In this document: piece after piece, positions 35,604 to 48,261 of the stretch
How the letters are laid out: each line of letters opens with the position of its first letter
Position numbering within the stretch: position 1 is the first letter of the stretch
Assembly: GCA_040219575.1 (NCBI GenBank)
Contig: JAVJSD010000120.1
Location: 62,001-126,000 of the forward strand
Length of the DNA stretch: 64,000 nucleotides
DNA from: JAVJSD01 sp040219575
GTDB taxonomy: Bacteria; Planctomycetota; Planctomycetia; Pirellulales; Pirellulaceae
Reading direction: 5' to 3'
Notes under the pieces: model-generated
Database searches by the model: none
What the model saw: only the letters and a program-made list of their open reading frames with translations
Told to the model about the DNA's origin: nothing
Program-made: the position numbers and the translations under genes

Positions 35604-37223
35604 ATGAACAGGGCGCCACTCGAATCGCTGTCGACCATGCGCTATATGGGCCGGGTCGAGCCCGATCCGTCGCGGGAATCGGCTTCACGGTTTCCGGCGT
35701 TTCACCCGCTGCTGTTGGCGATGTTTCCGCCGCTGACGCTCTACGCGCAGAATCCCGGCGGCGTGCAGTGGTGGGAGTTGCTGGCGGCCGTCGGCGCGAC
35801 GCTGCTGGGCGCGGGATTGGTGTACGCCGTCGCCCGGCGACTGTATGTCTCGCAGCAGGCGGCCGCGCTGGCGACCAGTTGGACGATCCTGCTGGTGTTC
35901 GGCTATGGACTGATCTTCCATTTGGAAGGCTTGTTGGCCGACTGGGATCTGCCGCTGCTGTTGACGCCGCGGACCGTGCTTCCGCTTTGGGGCGGCGTGC
36001 TGGTGTTCGGCCTGTGGTCGGTGGGGCGAAAGGGCGTGAACCTGCGTGTCGGCACGCAGTGCGCGAACGTGTTCGGCGTGTGTGCGGTCGTGGGGCCGGC
36101 GGCCCTGGTGTTGTTCGATACGGGCGGCGATGTGTCGTCGTTGCTTGGAAACGATGTGGAGATCGAGTCCGTCGGCCCGATCGACTTGGAGAGTGCCCAG
36201 CCGCTTCCCGACGTCTACTATCTGGTGATCAGCGGCTATGCCGACAGTGAGACGCTCTCCGAGGAGTTTCGCATCGACAATCGCGAGTTCCTCGAGGGAC
36301 TCAAACGCCGCGGTTTCGCCGTCGCCGAGCAAAGCCAGACCAACTACCCAAGTCCCGAATTGTCGATGGCCTCGGCCTTGAACCTGTGCTACCTGGGCGA
36401 GACGATCGGCCCGAAGTCGCAGTACTACGACCTGCTCCAGCAGAACCGCATGGCGCGCGAGCTGAAGTCGCTGGGTTATCGCTACTATCACCTGGGAGGG
36501 CCGATCGACGGACTGCGGACGTCGCCGTTGGCCGATGAGAACTACCGATTCTCGCGCATGCCCAGCAACTACACCGACCGGCTGATCGAACTCACGCCGC
36601 TCGCCGCCTGGCTGGGAAGCAAGAGCCGCCGCGTGCAAATGCAGGAGAAGTTCGACCGACTCGATCTGTTGGCGAAGCAGAACGGTCCCAAGTTCGTGCT
36701 GATGTACATCGCGGCCCTGCAACCGCCCTGGACGTTCGACGCCCAGGGTAACGCGATTTCGCCGCGGACCGCCGGCGAACGCGGCGACGCCGAGAGCTAT
36801 TCGCAGCAGCTGAGCTATCTGAACCGCCGCCTGCGGCACGCGATCGACGACATCCTGGAGTACACCAAAGGCGACGCGGTGATTCTGCTCCAGGCCGATG
36901 AGGGACCGCGGTTGATCGCCGAGGGGAACGACCAGCAGTCTCGCCGGGCGGAGTGGGAGCGACGCTGCGGCGTGCTGACGGCGGTCTATTTGCCCGACGG
37001 AAAGACGCGCCGGGGCGTGGCGGCGTCGCTGAGCCCCGTGAACACCTTGCGGCTGGTGCTGCATGAGTGCTTCGGGGCCAAGCTGCCGCGACTGGCCGAC
37101 GACAGCTACGTCTGGCAGGGTTCCGACGCCGACGGCGCCCCGTTGTTCGGCCGGCGATTGCCGCTCACCGAAGTGGACCAAATGGAAGCCACGACGGCGG
37201 GACTTTCCGGCGAAGGGCGATAG
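35604..37223 (+). CDS. Membrane sulfatase/phosphotransferase-superfamily protein with degenerate active site
   Basis: The 539-residue protein has about four membrane helices in its first 190 residues, then an extracytoplasmic alkaline-phosphatase-like domain (DVYYLVISGYADSETLSEEF at about 203, NYPSPELSMASALNLCYL, MYIAALQPPWTFD, VILLQADEGPR at about 424). Active relatives normally read LDGY, NYxQT, HPPF and DHGxR at these points. Here the putative metal or nucleophile residues are Ser, Pro, Gln and Glu, so it is probably catalytically inactive. It precedes a sigma-factor operon, but a 229-bp gap separates them. Confidence 0.72.
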   Translation: MNRAPLESLSTMRYMGRVEPDPSRESASRFPAFHPLLLAMFPPLTLYAQNPGGVQWWELLAAVGATLLGAGLVYAVARRLYVSQQAAALATSWTILLVFGYGLIFHLEGLLADWDLPLLLTPRTVLPLWGGVLVFGLWSVGRKGVNLRVGTQCANVFGVCAVVGPAALVLFDTGGDVSSLLGNDVEIESVGPIDLESAQPLPDVYYLVISGYADSETLSEEFRIDNREFLEGLKRRGFAVAEQSQTNYPSPELSMASALNLCYLGETIGPKSQYYDLLQQNRMARELKSLGYRYYHLGGPIDGLRTSPLADENYRFSRMPSNYTDRLIELTPLAAWLGSKSRRVQMQEKFDRLDLLAKQNGPKFVLMYIAALQPPWTFDAQGNAISPRTAGERGDAESYSQQLSYLNRRLRHAIDDILEYTKGDAVILLQADEGPRLIAEGNDQQSRRAEWERRCGVLTAVYLPDGKTRRGVAASLSPVNTLRLVLHECFGAKLPRLADDSYVWQGSDADGAPLFGRRLPLTEVDQMEATTAGLSGEGR

Positions 37224-37452
37224 GGCGGCTTCCCCTCTTGTATGACGAGGACGGCCGGCGTACGACTCTCGCAGCGCGGTCTGCCGCGTCGCCATGGCAC
37301 CCTCGTCGGCGTGCGGTTGGCGACTTCTTCGGCGCCCGACGGAACCTCCACGGAGGTCCGGGGTTACATCTATTGATTCTCTGGCCAAGCTGTCATTGTT
37401 GACTTAGACTGAGCAGGAGCCGCGCGGGGGAGCCGAGCCGGAACCTCCTAAG

Positions 37453-38148
37453 ATGCCTGGGGATAAGCTGTTGTCGGTCAGTGAGTCGTCACTACAACGA
37501 GCCCAGAGATACGAACAGTCGGACCCGGACGTCCGCCTGATGCTGAAGGTGCGCGACGGCAGCGCCGCCGCCTTCGAGGAACTGGTGATGCGCTACCAGG
37601 GCCGGTTGATCACGGTGCTGGAGCACCTGGTCCATCGCCGAGAACAGGCCGAGGATCTGGCCCAGGACGTGTTCTTGCGGGTGTATCGCGCGCGCAAGTC
37701 GTACGTGCCGGGCGCGAAGTTTTCGACGTGGTTGTTTACGATCGCCAACAACGTCGCCAGCAACGCTCGCCGCAGCAGCGCGCGCCGCCGCGAAGTCAGC
37801 GTGACCAGCGATCCGAAAGACGACACCCCCAATTCGCTGGACGGGATGGCCAAGGCCGCCAGCGGACTGATGCCCTCCAGGCAACTCGACAATTCCGAAA
37901 TGTCGGAGGTGGTTCGCGCCGCCATCGACTCCCTCAGTGAACGACAGCGGATGGCGCTGTTGCTGTCCAAATTCGAAGGCATGAGCTATTTCGAGATCGC
38001 CGAAACCATGGGACTTTCGGTGCAGGCGGTGAAGTCGCTCTTGTCGCGAGCACGAACCAATTTGCGGGAACTGCTGGAGCCCTACGTCGTGTCGGGCCAG
38101 CGGCCTTCGGCTTCGGCCGCGCGGTCTCAGGACGAGGATTCGCTATGA
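37453..38148 (+). CDS. ECF RNA polymerase sigma factor
   Basis: The 231-residue protein has region 2 (MRYQGRLITVLEHLVHRREQAEDLAQDVFLRVYRARKSYVPGAKFSTWLFTIANNVASNARR) and region 4 (LSERQRMALLLSKFEGMSYFEIAETMGLSVQAVKSLLSRARTNLRELL), like RpoE-type ECF factors. The last 4 nt overlap the next start (ATGA), and that gene encodes its probable anti-sigma factor, a standard arrangement for surface-stress control. Confidence 0.94.
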   Translation: MPGDKLLSVSESSLQRAQRYEQSDPDVRLMLKVRDGSAAAFEELVMRYQGRLITVLEHLVHRREQAEDLAQDVFLRVYRARKSYVPGAKFSTWLFTIANNVASNARRSSARRREVSVTSDPKDDTPNSLDGMAKAASGLMPSRQLDNSEMSEVVRAAIDSLSERQRMALLLSKFEGMSYFEIAETMGLSVQAVKSLLSRARTNLRELLEPYVVSGQRPSASAARSQDEDSL

Positions 38149-38657
38149 ACGACGATCTGCATTCCACCGCCCCCCACGATTCGATCGAGGAGCAACTCGT
38201 CGCCTACCTCGACGACGAACTCGACGCGGACGCGGCGGCGGCGGTCGAACGCCGCCTGGCGGACGATCCGGCCTACCAGCAAAAGCTGCGCGAGCTGCAG
38301 AAGACCTGGGACCTGTTGGACAACCTGCCGCAGGCCAGCGTGGGCGAGAGATTCGCCCAAACCACCGTCGAACTGGTCGTGCAATCGGCGGCGGCGGACG
38401 CCGAGCAGAAGAAGTCGAGCCTGCAATGGCGGCTGTGGTTGCTGCGCGTCGGCTCGGTGGCCGCGGCGGTGTTGGCGGGATTCGTCGGATACCTGCTGGT
38501 GACGGCCTTCGCCTCCCGCTCGAACAACCAGTTGGTGCGCGACCTGCCGGTGATTGAAAACGCGGACGCTTATCGCTACGCCGGCAGCGTCGAATTCCTG
38601 GAAGAACTCGACCGCGAAGGATTGTTCGCCGACCAGGAGAGCGGAAATGAAATGTAG
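38145..38657 (+). CDS. Membrane anti-sigma factor without zinc ligands
   Basis: The 170-residue protein has an N-terminal helical domain like those of anti-sigma factors (EEQLVAYLDDELDADAAAAVERRLADDPAYQQKLRELQKTWDLL), in which the HxxxCxxC zinc motif is missing. A single membrane helix follows (VGSVAAAVLAGFVGYLLVTAF, about 103-123) and a short periplasmic tail. It would hold the upstream ECF factor at the membrane until a signal arrives. It overlaps both neighbours, by 4 and 11 nt. Confidence 0.86.
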   Translation: MNDDLHSTAPHDSIEEQLVAYLDDELDADAAAAVERRLADDPAYQQKLRELQKTWDLLDNLPQASVGERFAQTTVELVVQSAAADAEQKKSSLQWRLWLLRVGSVAAAVLAGFVGYLLVTAFASRSNNQLVRDLPVIENADAYRYAGSVEFLEELDREGLFADQESGNEM

Positions 38658-39969
38658 TAAAACGCTCACCCTTTCGGCGATCGTCGTGGCCTTGCTGCTC
38701 GCGTCGCTGCTCGCCGCGCTGCCGCTCACGCATGCCGTCGACGACGCCGCGCCTTCTCCCGCCGCGCCGTCTTCCGCCGCGCCGTCTTCCGCCGAGCGGC
38801 CGGAGACGTTGGCCGAGATCCGAGACCGGCTCGAGCAGATGTCGGCGCAAGAGAAACAAGAACTGCAAGGAAAGAGCACGCGGTTCTACGAACTGCCCGA
38901 GGGCGAGCAGGAGCGGCTGCGCGAGATGCACAAGCAACTCAACGCGCATCCCGAGTCGGCCCGCTTGCGGCAAGTGATGGACCGCTACGCCCAGTGGCTG
39001 CGGACCTTGCCTTCCGGCGAGCGGGCGGAGTTGCTCTCGTTGTCCGAGGAGGAGCGGATTCCCAGGATTCGCGAGCTCATGCAGCAGCACGAGGCGCAGC
39101 AGTTCCACCGCCTCGTGTCGTCGAAACTCCCGGCGCACGACCTGCGGTCGATTTACGAATGGCTGAACGACATCGCGCAGCGCCATGAGAAGGAAATCCT
39201 GGCCGAGGCCTCGGACGAATTCCGGCGGCGCTACGGCGAGGAAGAGGACGACGAGTCGCGACGGCGGCGGATGCTCGTGTTCGCGCTGACGAGTCGACGC
39301 GGCGATTTGCCGTTCGTCCAGACGACCGATGTCGAGCAATTGGTGGATCGCCTCTCGCCCGAAGCCCGCGACGCACTCGCCGAGATGCGCACCGCCGAAG
39401 ATCGAGGCCGACTGCTGCGCGACTGGGTGCGGGGGGCCATTTTCGCCCGCATGAATCCTCCCGTCTCCGAAGAGAAGCTGCGGGAGTTCTTCGTCAATGA
39501 ACTGGATTCCGAACAGCGGCAACGGCTGGAAAGCCTCTCCGCCGAGCAGATGCAGCAGGAACTGCAGCGGATGTACAACTTCTCGCGTTTCCGCCGGGAA
39601 GACGGCCGAGGGCGTCCGCCCGGTCCGTGGGGCGGCGGACGCGGCTTCGGACGCTCGGGCGGCGGTCGGGGACGCGGTCCCGGGAGCGGCGATCGGCCGC
39701 CGCCGGGAGACCGTCCGCAAGATGGTGCGGATCGCCCGGGTGACGGGCCGCCGGGCGGTGGGCCTCCCGGCGGGCCTGCGGGTGGTGGACGATTCCGGCC
39801 GGGCGGCGAGCGGGGACGTCCCGGTTTTGGTCCGCAAGGGCGTCCTTTCGAAAGGCCGCCCAATGGCCGGCCGCTCGAAGCGCCGGACGCCCCCGATCCC
39901 AAAGCGCGCGAGTCAGAGACGAGCGATTCAGAGACGAGCGATTCGGCGAGCCCGTCGCGTGAGCAGTAG
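38647..39969 (+). CDS. Exported helical protein with Gly/Pro/Arg-rich tail, third gene of the sigma module
   Basis: The 440-residue protein begins 11 nt before the anti-sigma stop. It has a signal peptide (ALLLASLLAALPLTHA), a 15-bp-repeat-encoded Ala/Pro/Ser stretch, about 260 residues of charged helices (LSEEERIPRIRELMQQHEAQQFHRL; DELDSEQRQRLESL-like turns) and a C-terminal tail of about 110 residues rich in Gly, Pro, Arg and Asp (GGRGRGPGSGDRPPPGDR). The helical part recalls DUF3106 or CpxP/ZraP-like periplasmic sensors. A role as the extracytoplasmic arm of the sigma system is inferred from gene overlap alone. Confidence 0.72.
   Translation: MKCSKTLTLSAIVVALLLASLLAALPLTHAVDDAAPSPAAPSSAAPSSAERPETLAEIRDRLEQMSAQEKQELQGKSTRFYELPEGEQERLREMHKQLNAHPESARLRQVMDRYAQWLRTLPSGERAELLSLSEEERIPRIRELMQQHEAQQFHRLVSSKLPAHDLRSIYEWLNDIAQRHEKEILAEASDEFRRRYGEEEDDESRRRRMLVFALTSRRGDLPFVQTTDVEQLVDRLSPEARDALAEMRTAEDRGRLLRDWVRGAIFARMNPPVSEEKLREFFVNELDSEQRQRLESLSAEQMQQELQRMYNFSRFRREDGRGRPPGPWGGGRGFGRSGGGRGRGPGSGDRPPPGDRPQDGADRPGDGPPGGGPPGGPAGGGRFRPGGERGRPGFGPQGRPFERPPNGRPLEAPDAPDPKARESETSDSETSDSASPSREQ
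38746..38790. repeat. 15-bp in-frame tandem repeat, three copies
   Basis: Units like GCCGCGCCGTCTTCC at 38746, 38761 and 38776 encode Ala-Ala-Pro-Ser-Ser just after the signal peptide of the exported helical protein. A separate two-copy 15-bp repeat (GAGACGAGCGATTCA) lies near the end of the same gene at 39916-39945. Confidence 0.88.
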
Positions 39970-40013
39970 ACGCCGCCCTTTCGTGGTCCGGCGGCGGACA
40001 TGACGAGACGCAA

Positions 40014-40940
<927 letters not shown>

Positions 40941-41038
40941 TCGTATGGAATTGGGTGGGAAGGAGGCGCCTGTTGCTTCATAATAGCCGACGATCGCATG
41001 GACCATCAGTATGCTGGCAGCGTTGGGAGGGCGGCGTC

Positions 41039-41506
41039 GTGCGCGACGACGAGGCGATGGAGCAGTCCGCACCGCGCAGACGCCTGCCGGCGCTGTTGCG
41101 CCGCGCCGATCAGGCCGCCGCGATGTCGCTGGTCGCCGTTTCGTTGCTGGCGATGGCGGGCTATTGGCTGTACCACGGCGGTCAGCATGGAGACGTGATC
41201 GATCTCGACACCGCTCCCCGCCGAGAGCTGGAATTCCGTCTGGACGTCAATCACGCCGGCACGGCCGAGCTGGCGCTGTTGCCCAACATCGGCAAGGTGC
41301 TGGCCCAACGAATTGTCGACTATCGCCAGCAGCACGGCCCCTTTCCGGACCACGACGCCTTGCGCGCGGTGCGCGGCGTCGGCCCCAAGACGCTGGCCCG
41401 CATCAAGCCTTACCTGTTGCCGATCGCCAGCGATGACGTCGCCGACAGCACCGCCGACAGCACCGCCGAGAGCCGCGCCGCCACCGAGGACTTCGCCCAA
41501 GAATGA
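41039..41506 (+). CDS. ComEA-like helix-hairpin-helix protein
   Basis: The 155-residue protein has an N-terminal membrane helix (AAAMSLVAVSLLAMAGYWLY) and a C-terminal helix-hairpin-helix pair (DVNHAGTAELALLPNIGKVLAQRIVDYRQQHGPF and LRAVRGVGPKTLARIKPYLL), as in ComEA, the DNA receptor for transformation. The GTG at 41039 has GGGAGG 8 bp upstream, better than the ATG at 41057. A 12-bp tandem repeat encodes the Ser/Thr/Ala/Asp tail. No other competence gene lies in the window, so DNA uptake is not proven. Confidence 0.85.
   Translation: MRDDEAMEQSAPRRRLPALLRRADQAAAMSLVAVSLLAMAGYWLYHGGQHGDVIDLDTAPRRELEFRLDVNHAGTAELALLPNIGKVLAQRIVDYRQQHGPFPDHDALRAVRGVGPKTLARIKPYLLPIASDDVADSTADSTAESRAATEDFAQE
41441..41476. 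repeat. 12-bp in-frame tandem repeat, three copies
   Basis: Units GCCGACAGCACC (41441, 41453) and GCCGAGAGCCGC (41465) encode the end of the ComEA-like protein. Confidence 0.85.
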
Positions 41507-41626
41507 TCCAACGCTTTCTGCAGTTCTGGCTCGTCGCTGGGGGCCCCTGGCCCGAGTTGTTGACGCACTGTCTACGCCGCAGGCGACGTGTCGCGACGGC
41601 GGCGACGGTCGATAAGCAGGAACGCG

Positions 41627-41739
41627 GATTCACGGCCGAGGGCGGCCATGCTACAAACGAGGGAGTTATACGATGGAGATCCTTGGCCGTCGAAACAAAC
41701 AACCGTGAACCTTCGACGGGCGTGGACGTCCGTCGTACC
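41627..41739. repeat. GTAG-headed CATGGCCG hairpin plus a GACGTCCGTCGTACC-type repeat
   Basis: The minus-strand hairpin unit at 41627-41654 has stem CATGGCCG/CGGCCGTG, loop CCCT. It is followed at 41711-41739 by a member of another repeat group around GACGTCCGTCGTACC, also found near 52030-52060, 55100-55123 and 57399-57425. Both lie between the ComEA-like gene and the next membrane gene. Confidence 0.75.
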
Positions 41740-41762
41740 AGGAAAGAGGCGGTTGAGCCAGC

Positions 41763-42146
41763 GTGAGCCCCACTCCCCAAGAAGCCTGGGCGTTTCTGCC
41801 TTGGGGCTATCTGCTGACGGTGCTGTTGGAAGCGCCGATCCTGCTCGTGGGGCTGTCGCGGCGGCTGTCGTGGCGCGAGCGGCTGGCGGCGGGCCTGTGG
41901 CTCACCGCCTGCACCTACCCGATCGTCGTCGTCGTGCTGCCGCCGCTGCTGTGGCAGCCCTACGGACGCGGCTGGTATCTGCTCGTGGCGGAGACGTTCG
42001 CGCCGGTCGCCGAGTGCGTGTTGTTCCGCCTGGCGTATGGCGCCGGCAGGAGCCGCGCGGTCCTGTGGCGCGACTTCGCCGTGATCACCGCCGCCAATCT
42101 CGTCTCGTTCGGCGCCGGCGAGCTGCTGGACCACTTGCGCGGGTGA
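41763..42146 (+). CDS. Small integral membrane protein
   Basis: The 127-residue protein starts at a GTG and has about four membrane helices (WGYLLTVLLEAPILLVGL, LAAGLWLTACTYPIVVVVLPPLLW, WYLLVAETFAPVAECVLF, VITAANLVSFGAGELL). The conserved-looking E-A-P-I-L and P-V-A-E-C positions lie inside helices. No family is recognised. The open frame before the GTG is made of repeats, which supports this start. Confidence 0.7.
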   Translation: MSPTPQEAWAFLPWGYLLTVLLEAPILLVGLSRRLSWRERLAAGLWLTACTYPIVVVVLPPLLWQPYGRGWYLLVAETFAPVAECVLFRLAYGAGRSRAVLWRDFAVITAANLVSFGAGELLDHLRG

Positions 42147-42458
42147 TGCCCGCCGTGACGATTGCGCCGCCGACTCGGATTGCACCGGGTGGGATTGTGC
42201 GACGTCTCCCCATCACACCGTCGGCCGCGACCCGCTCGTTGGTTGCGCCATGCCTGGCGCGATGTTGACGGTTGTTCGGCGCGGTTGTGCGGGATGTTCG
42301 GAACCTGTTCAAGGCGACGGTCCGCCGGTTTCCGCGCGTCGTGCCGCGCGAACCGATCTTAATACAACTCCAGGGGGCCGCTCGACGAGATTATCCTCAC
42401 AGCACGGATGGCAGCGCTTGCGCCGCGCGTACTTCATTTGCCTATGGATGGTGATCCC
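42147..42458. other. Intergenic region before the porin gene
   Basis: No repeat or small gene is recognised. AT-richer words (TTAATA near 42358, ATTATCC near 42390) could belong to a promoter, but no matching -35 box is seen at a normal distance. Confidence 0.4.
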
Positions 42459-44060
42459 ATGTCTCGACGGATTTTCTGCCTTGTGCTTGTCGCAGGGCTG
42501 ACGACCGGACTCGCCGACGTCGCCCAAGCCCAGGGTTCTTATCTCGGCCCGATCGTCCCCACGGCGGGACATGCCGAGGCGTTGCTGCCGCCGGCCCGAT
42601 CGCAAGGCCAGTTCGACCCGCGCTACCAGCAACTCGAGCAGCGCGTCCACAACCTGGAAGTCCGCCGCCTGCCGCAGGTCGCGGAGCCCTCGTACTTCAG
42701 CGCCTTCACCCGCGGCGCCTCGGTGGCCGACGAGCTGGAGGAAATCCGCGGCGAGGTGATCGAGCAGGGCGCGGCCATCGAATCGATCGAGGGCGACGTC
42801 TCCAAGTTGGGCAAGCGAAAAGTAGACGCGGGAACGTCGAACAACACGATGAAGGTCTCCGGCCGTATTCACGCCGACTATTGGGGTTTCCCCGACAGCT
42901 CCACGGCCACGAACATTCTGGAGACGAACAATCCCAACATGTCGCCGCAAGACCGCATCCTGTTCCGCCGCATTCGCTTCGGCGTGGCGGGCGACGTGGG
43001 CGACAACATGCAGTACAAGATCGAGATGGAGTTCGCCGAGGGGAACGACGTGGAGTTCCGCGACGTGTACCTCGGCTTCGATCACCTGCCCATCGCGCAA
43101 ACGCTGCTGATCGGCAATCAGAAACGTCCCTACGGCTTGGACCACCTCAACAGCAGCCGCTACAACATCTTCCTCGAACGGCCGTTCGTGGTGGAGGGCT
43201 ACAACGAGGACACGCGGCGCGTGGGCATCGCCTCGTACGGCGTCTCGCCCGAGTTGTTTTTCAACTGGCGATACGGCGTGTACAACATGCGGAAGATCGC
43301 CGACGAGGGCGCGTACATCAACGACGATCTGCAACTCGAGTTCGCCAGCCGCCTGGCCAGCACCTACTGGTACGACGAGACGTCCGACGGCCGCGGCTAC
43401 GCCCACTTCGCCGTGTCGGGAACGATGGCCTATCCCGACGGCACGGCGCCCAACAACGGCACGCAGGACAACGAGGCGCGCTTCCGCACACGCCCCGAGG
43501 CCCGCAGCAGCGAGCGATGGCTCGACACGGGCCGCATCGCCGGCGCGTCGCGCTACCAGCTGTTGGGTTTCGAGAAAGGCCTCAATATCGGCCCCGTGCA
43601 GTTCATCGGCGAGTACCAGAATGTATGGCTGCACCGCGACAGCGGGTTTGGCGCCTCGCGCGACCTGCACTTCCACGGCGGTTACGTGTACGTCAACTAC
43701 ATGCTGACGGGAGAGCACGTTCCCTGGGAGCGCGACAGCGGCACGCTCGGCCGACTGAAGCCGTTCGAGGACTTCTTTCTCGTCCGCCGGATCCGCGGCG
43801 GAGTCGGCGGCGGCTGGGGCGCCTGGGGCGTCGGCCTGCGCTACTCGCACGGCGACTTCACCGACTACGACATCATGGGCGGCGTGGCCGACAGCTACAC
43901 CCTGGCGCTCAACTGGTGGTGGAACGCCAACGCCCGCATGCAGTTCAACTACATCAACGGCTACCTCAAAGAGCGCGGGCCCTTGAGCGGCGAGAACTTC
44001 ACCGGCCAATTGGCTGGCGACTACGACATCATCGGCACGCGATTTTTGATCGACTTCTGA
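42459..44060 (+). CDS. Outer-membrane porin, OprP/OprO-like
   Basis: The 533-residue protein has a signal peptide (IFCLVLVAGLTTGLADVAQAQ), a coiled-coil stretch (about 50-115; ELEEIRGEVIEQGAAIESIEGDVSKL) and a beta-barrel with Porin_O_P features (ILFRRIRFGVAGDVGDNMQYKIEMEFAE, FRDVYLGFDHLP, IGNQKRPYGLDHLNSS), ending in Phe (IIGTRFLIDF), as outer-membrane barrels do. Pseudomonas relatives take up phosphate or polyphosphate; substrate choice here is unknown. The N-terminal coiled coil may tether the barrel to the cell wall. A Cys-rich exported protein gene follows 49 bp downstream. Confidence 0.88.
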   Translation: MSRRIFCLVLVAGLTTGLADVAQAQGSYLGPIVPTAGHAEALLPPARSQGQFDPRYQQLEQRVHNLEVRRLPQVAEPSYFSAFTRGASVADELEEIRGEVIEQGAAIESIEGDVSKLGKRKVDAGTSNNTMKVSGRIHADYWGFPDSSTATNILETNNPNMSPQDRILFRRIRFGVAGDVGDNMQYKIEMEFAEGNDVEFRDVYLGFDHLPIAQTLLIGNQKRPYGLDHLNSSRYNIFLERPFVVEGYNEDTRRVGIASYGVSPELFFNWRYGVYNMRKIADEGAYINDDLQLEFASRLASTYWYDETSDGRGYAHFAVSGTMAYPDGTAPNNGTQDNEARFRTRPEARSSERWLDTGRIAGASRYQLLGFEKGLNIGPVQFIGEYQNVWLHRDSGFGASRDLHFHGGYVYVNYMLTGEHVPWERDSGTLGRLKPFEDFFLVRRIRGGVGGGWGAWGVGLRYSHGDFTDYDIMGGVADSYTLALNWWWNANARMQFNYINGYLKERGPLSGENFTGQLAGDYDIIGTRFLIDF

Positions 44061-44109
44061 TCCCCCCAACGCGCACATCGAGCCCGCAGGCTCGCCTCGG
44101 AGAAGCTCC

Positions 44110-44652
44110 ATGGAAAAGTTCATCCCCTCAAAGGCGGCCGCTGTGATCGCCGCTTTGCTGCTGTTTTCCCCCGGCCCGGTTTCCAACGCCCCGGCTTCCA
44201 GCGCCCAGGCCGAAGAATGCCAGTGCAAGACCCATTGCCCGCGCTGCAACGTCATCTGCGTTCCCAGCCGGGAGATCGAGAATGAAACGAAGACGGAATT
44301 CGACGTCAGCTGCAAGTGGATCTGCGTTCCGAAGGTCCGCTTCCCCTGGGAGCCGTGCTGCCAGCCCAAATGCGCCTGGGTGCGGAAGGTGAAAGAGCTC
44401 GAAAAGATCGAGTACGAATGCCCGCATTGCAAGTACAAGTGGACCGCGATGTGCAAGTGCGGCTCGTGCCTGAGTTGTCCCTCGGGCCAGTGCACGCAGA
44501 CGCACGGCGGCCCGCCGCCGATGGTCGATCCGGACGCCCCGCCCTTGCCGCCGACCATCGCGCCCGAAGGCAGGCAGACGTCGTTCGATGAGCCCTCCCG
44601 TCCGTTGCTCGCGCCCTTCATTCGGTTCTTCCGCAAGGACGAAAGCCGCTAG
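44110..44652 (+). CDS. Exported cysteine-rich protein
   Basis: The 180-residue protein has a signal peptide (AAAVIAALLLFSPGPVSNA) and 17 cysteines in the mature part, many as CxC or CxxC (CQC, CPRC, CC, CPHC, CKC, SCLSC). The final 55 residues are Pro-rich and Cys-free. The arrangement suggests metal sites or many disulfides. It follows the porin closely and is probably cotranscribed, so a link to metal or anion handling at the cell surface is possible but unproven. Confidence 0.75.
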   Translation: MEKFIPSKAAAVIAALLLFSPGPVSNAPASSAQAEECQCKTHCPRCNVICVPSREIENETKTEFDVSCKWICVPKVRFPWEPCCQPKCAWVRKVKELEKIEYECPHCKYKWTAMCKCGSCLSCPSGQCTQTHGGPPPMVDPDAPPLPPTIAPEGRQTSFDEPSRPLLAPFIRFFRKDESR

Positions 44653-45019
44653 GCGCGGATTATTCATGAGCCGCTGGGCGTTCGCCCACGGTTGTCGAGG
44701 TGCAACTGCGTAGCATGGCCGCCCTCGGTCGTGAATGCGCGCTCCACGCCGCGGCCCTTACTTCCCGAAAGCCCGCGTGAGCGACGGCGACCTCTCCCGA
44801 CACGTGGATCTGGCCGAGCCGCCGACGCTCCCATCGCTGGACCGCCGATTCACGGCCGAGGGCGGCCATGCTACTTCTCTTCGCTGCCACGTAGGCCGCG
44901 AACAACCGGAGGGCGGTTCCGGCAGACGCGAGAGTCGACGTTGAACCGCGACCTCGGACCTTCGTTCGCACGCCGCCTGAGGCTTGCCGGAACTGCGCAC
45001 GGCTTGTTCCGGCCTACGG
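44653..45019. other. Intergenic region with two facing GTAG-headed hairpins
   Basis: CATGGCCG-family units lie at 44710-44736 (forward) and 44847-44874 (inverted), about 110 bp apart. No coding sequence is supported; short frames here derive from the repeats. Confidence 0.7.
44710..44874. repeat. Inverted pair of CATGGCCG-family hairpin repeats
   Basis: The forward unit has GTAG, stem CATGGCCG/CGGTCGTG and loop CCCT; the inverted unit has the more perfect stem. The pair resembles a BIME built from a second, unrelated REP sequence. Confidence 0.85.
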
Positions 45020-48166
<3,147 letters not shown>

Positions 48167-48182
48167 GGGATCTCTTGAGAAT

Positions 48183-48247
48183 GTAGCGGAACTCGCCAGA
48201 GTTCCGAGGATCGACGCCAAATTCGGAAGTCTGGCGACTTCCGCTAC
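48183..48247. repeat. Inverted pair of REP-type hairpins between adaptor and pump genes
   Basis: The forward unit 48183-48206 has stem CGGAACTC/GAGTTCCG, loop GCCA, head GTAG. The inverted unit 48224-48247 has stem CGGAAGTC/GACTTCCG. The pair lies inside the presumed operon, so it could modulate mRNA stability between the two genes. Confidence 0.9.
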
Positions 48248-48261
48248 ATGATTCGAGTCCG

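Noticed and set aside
41503..41766. 87-codon frame after the ComEA-like gene
   Set aside because: It is made of a hairpin repeat and a second repeat, so it is not coding.
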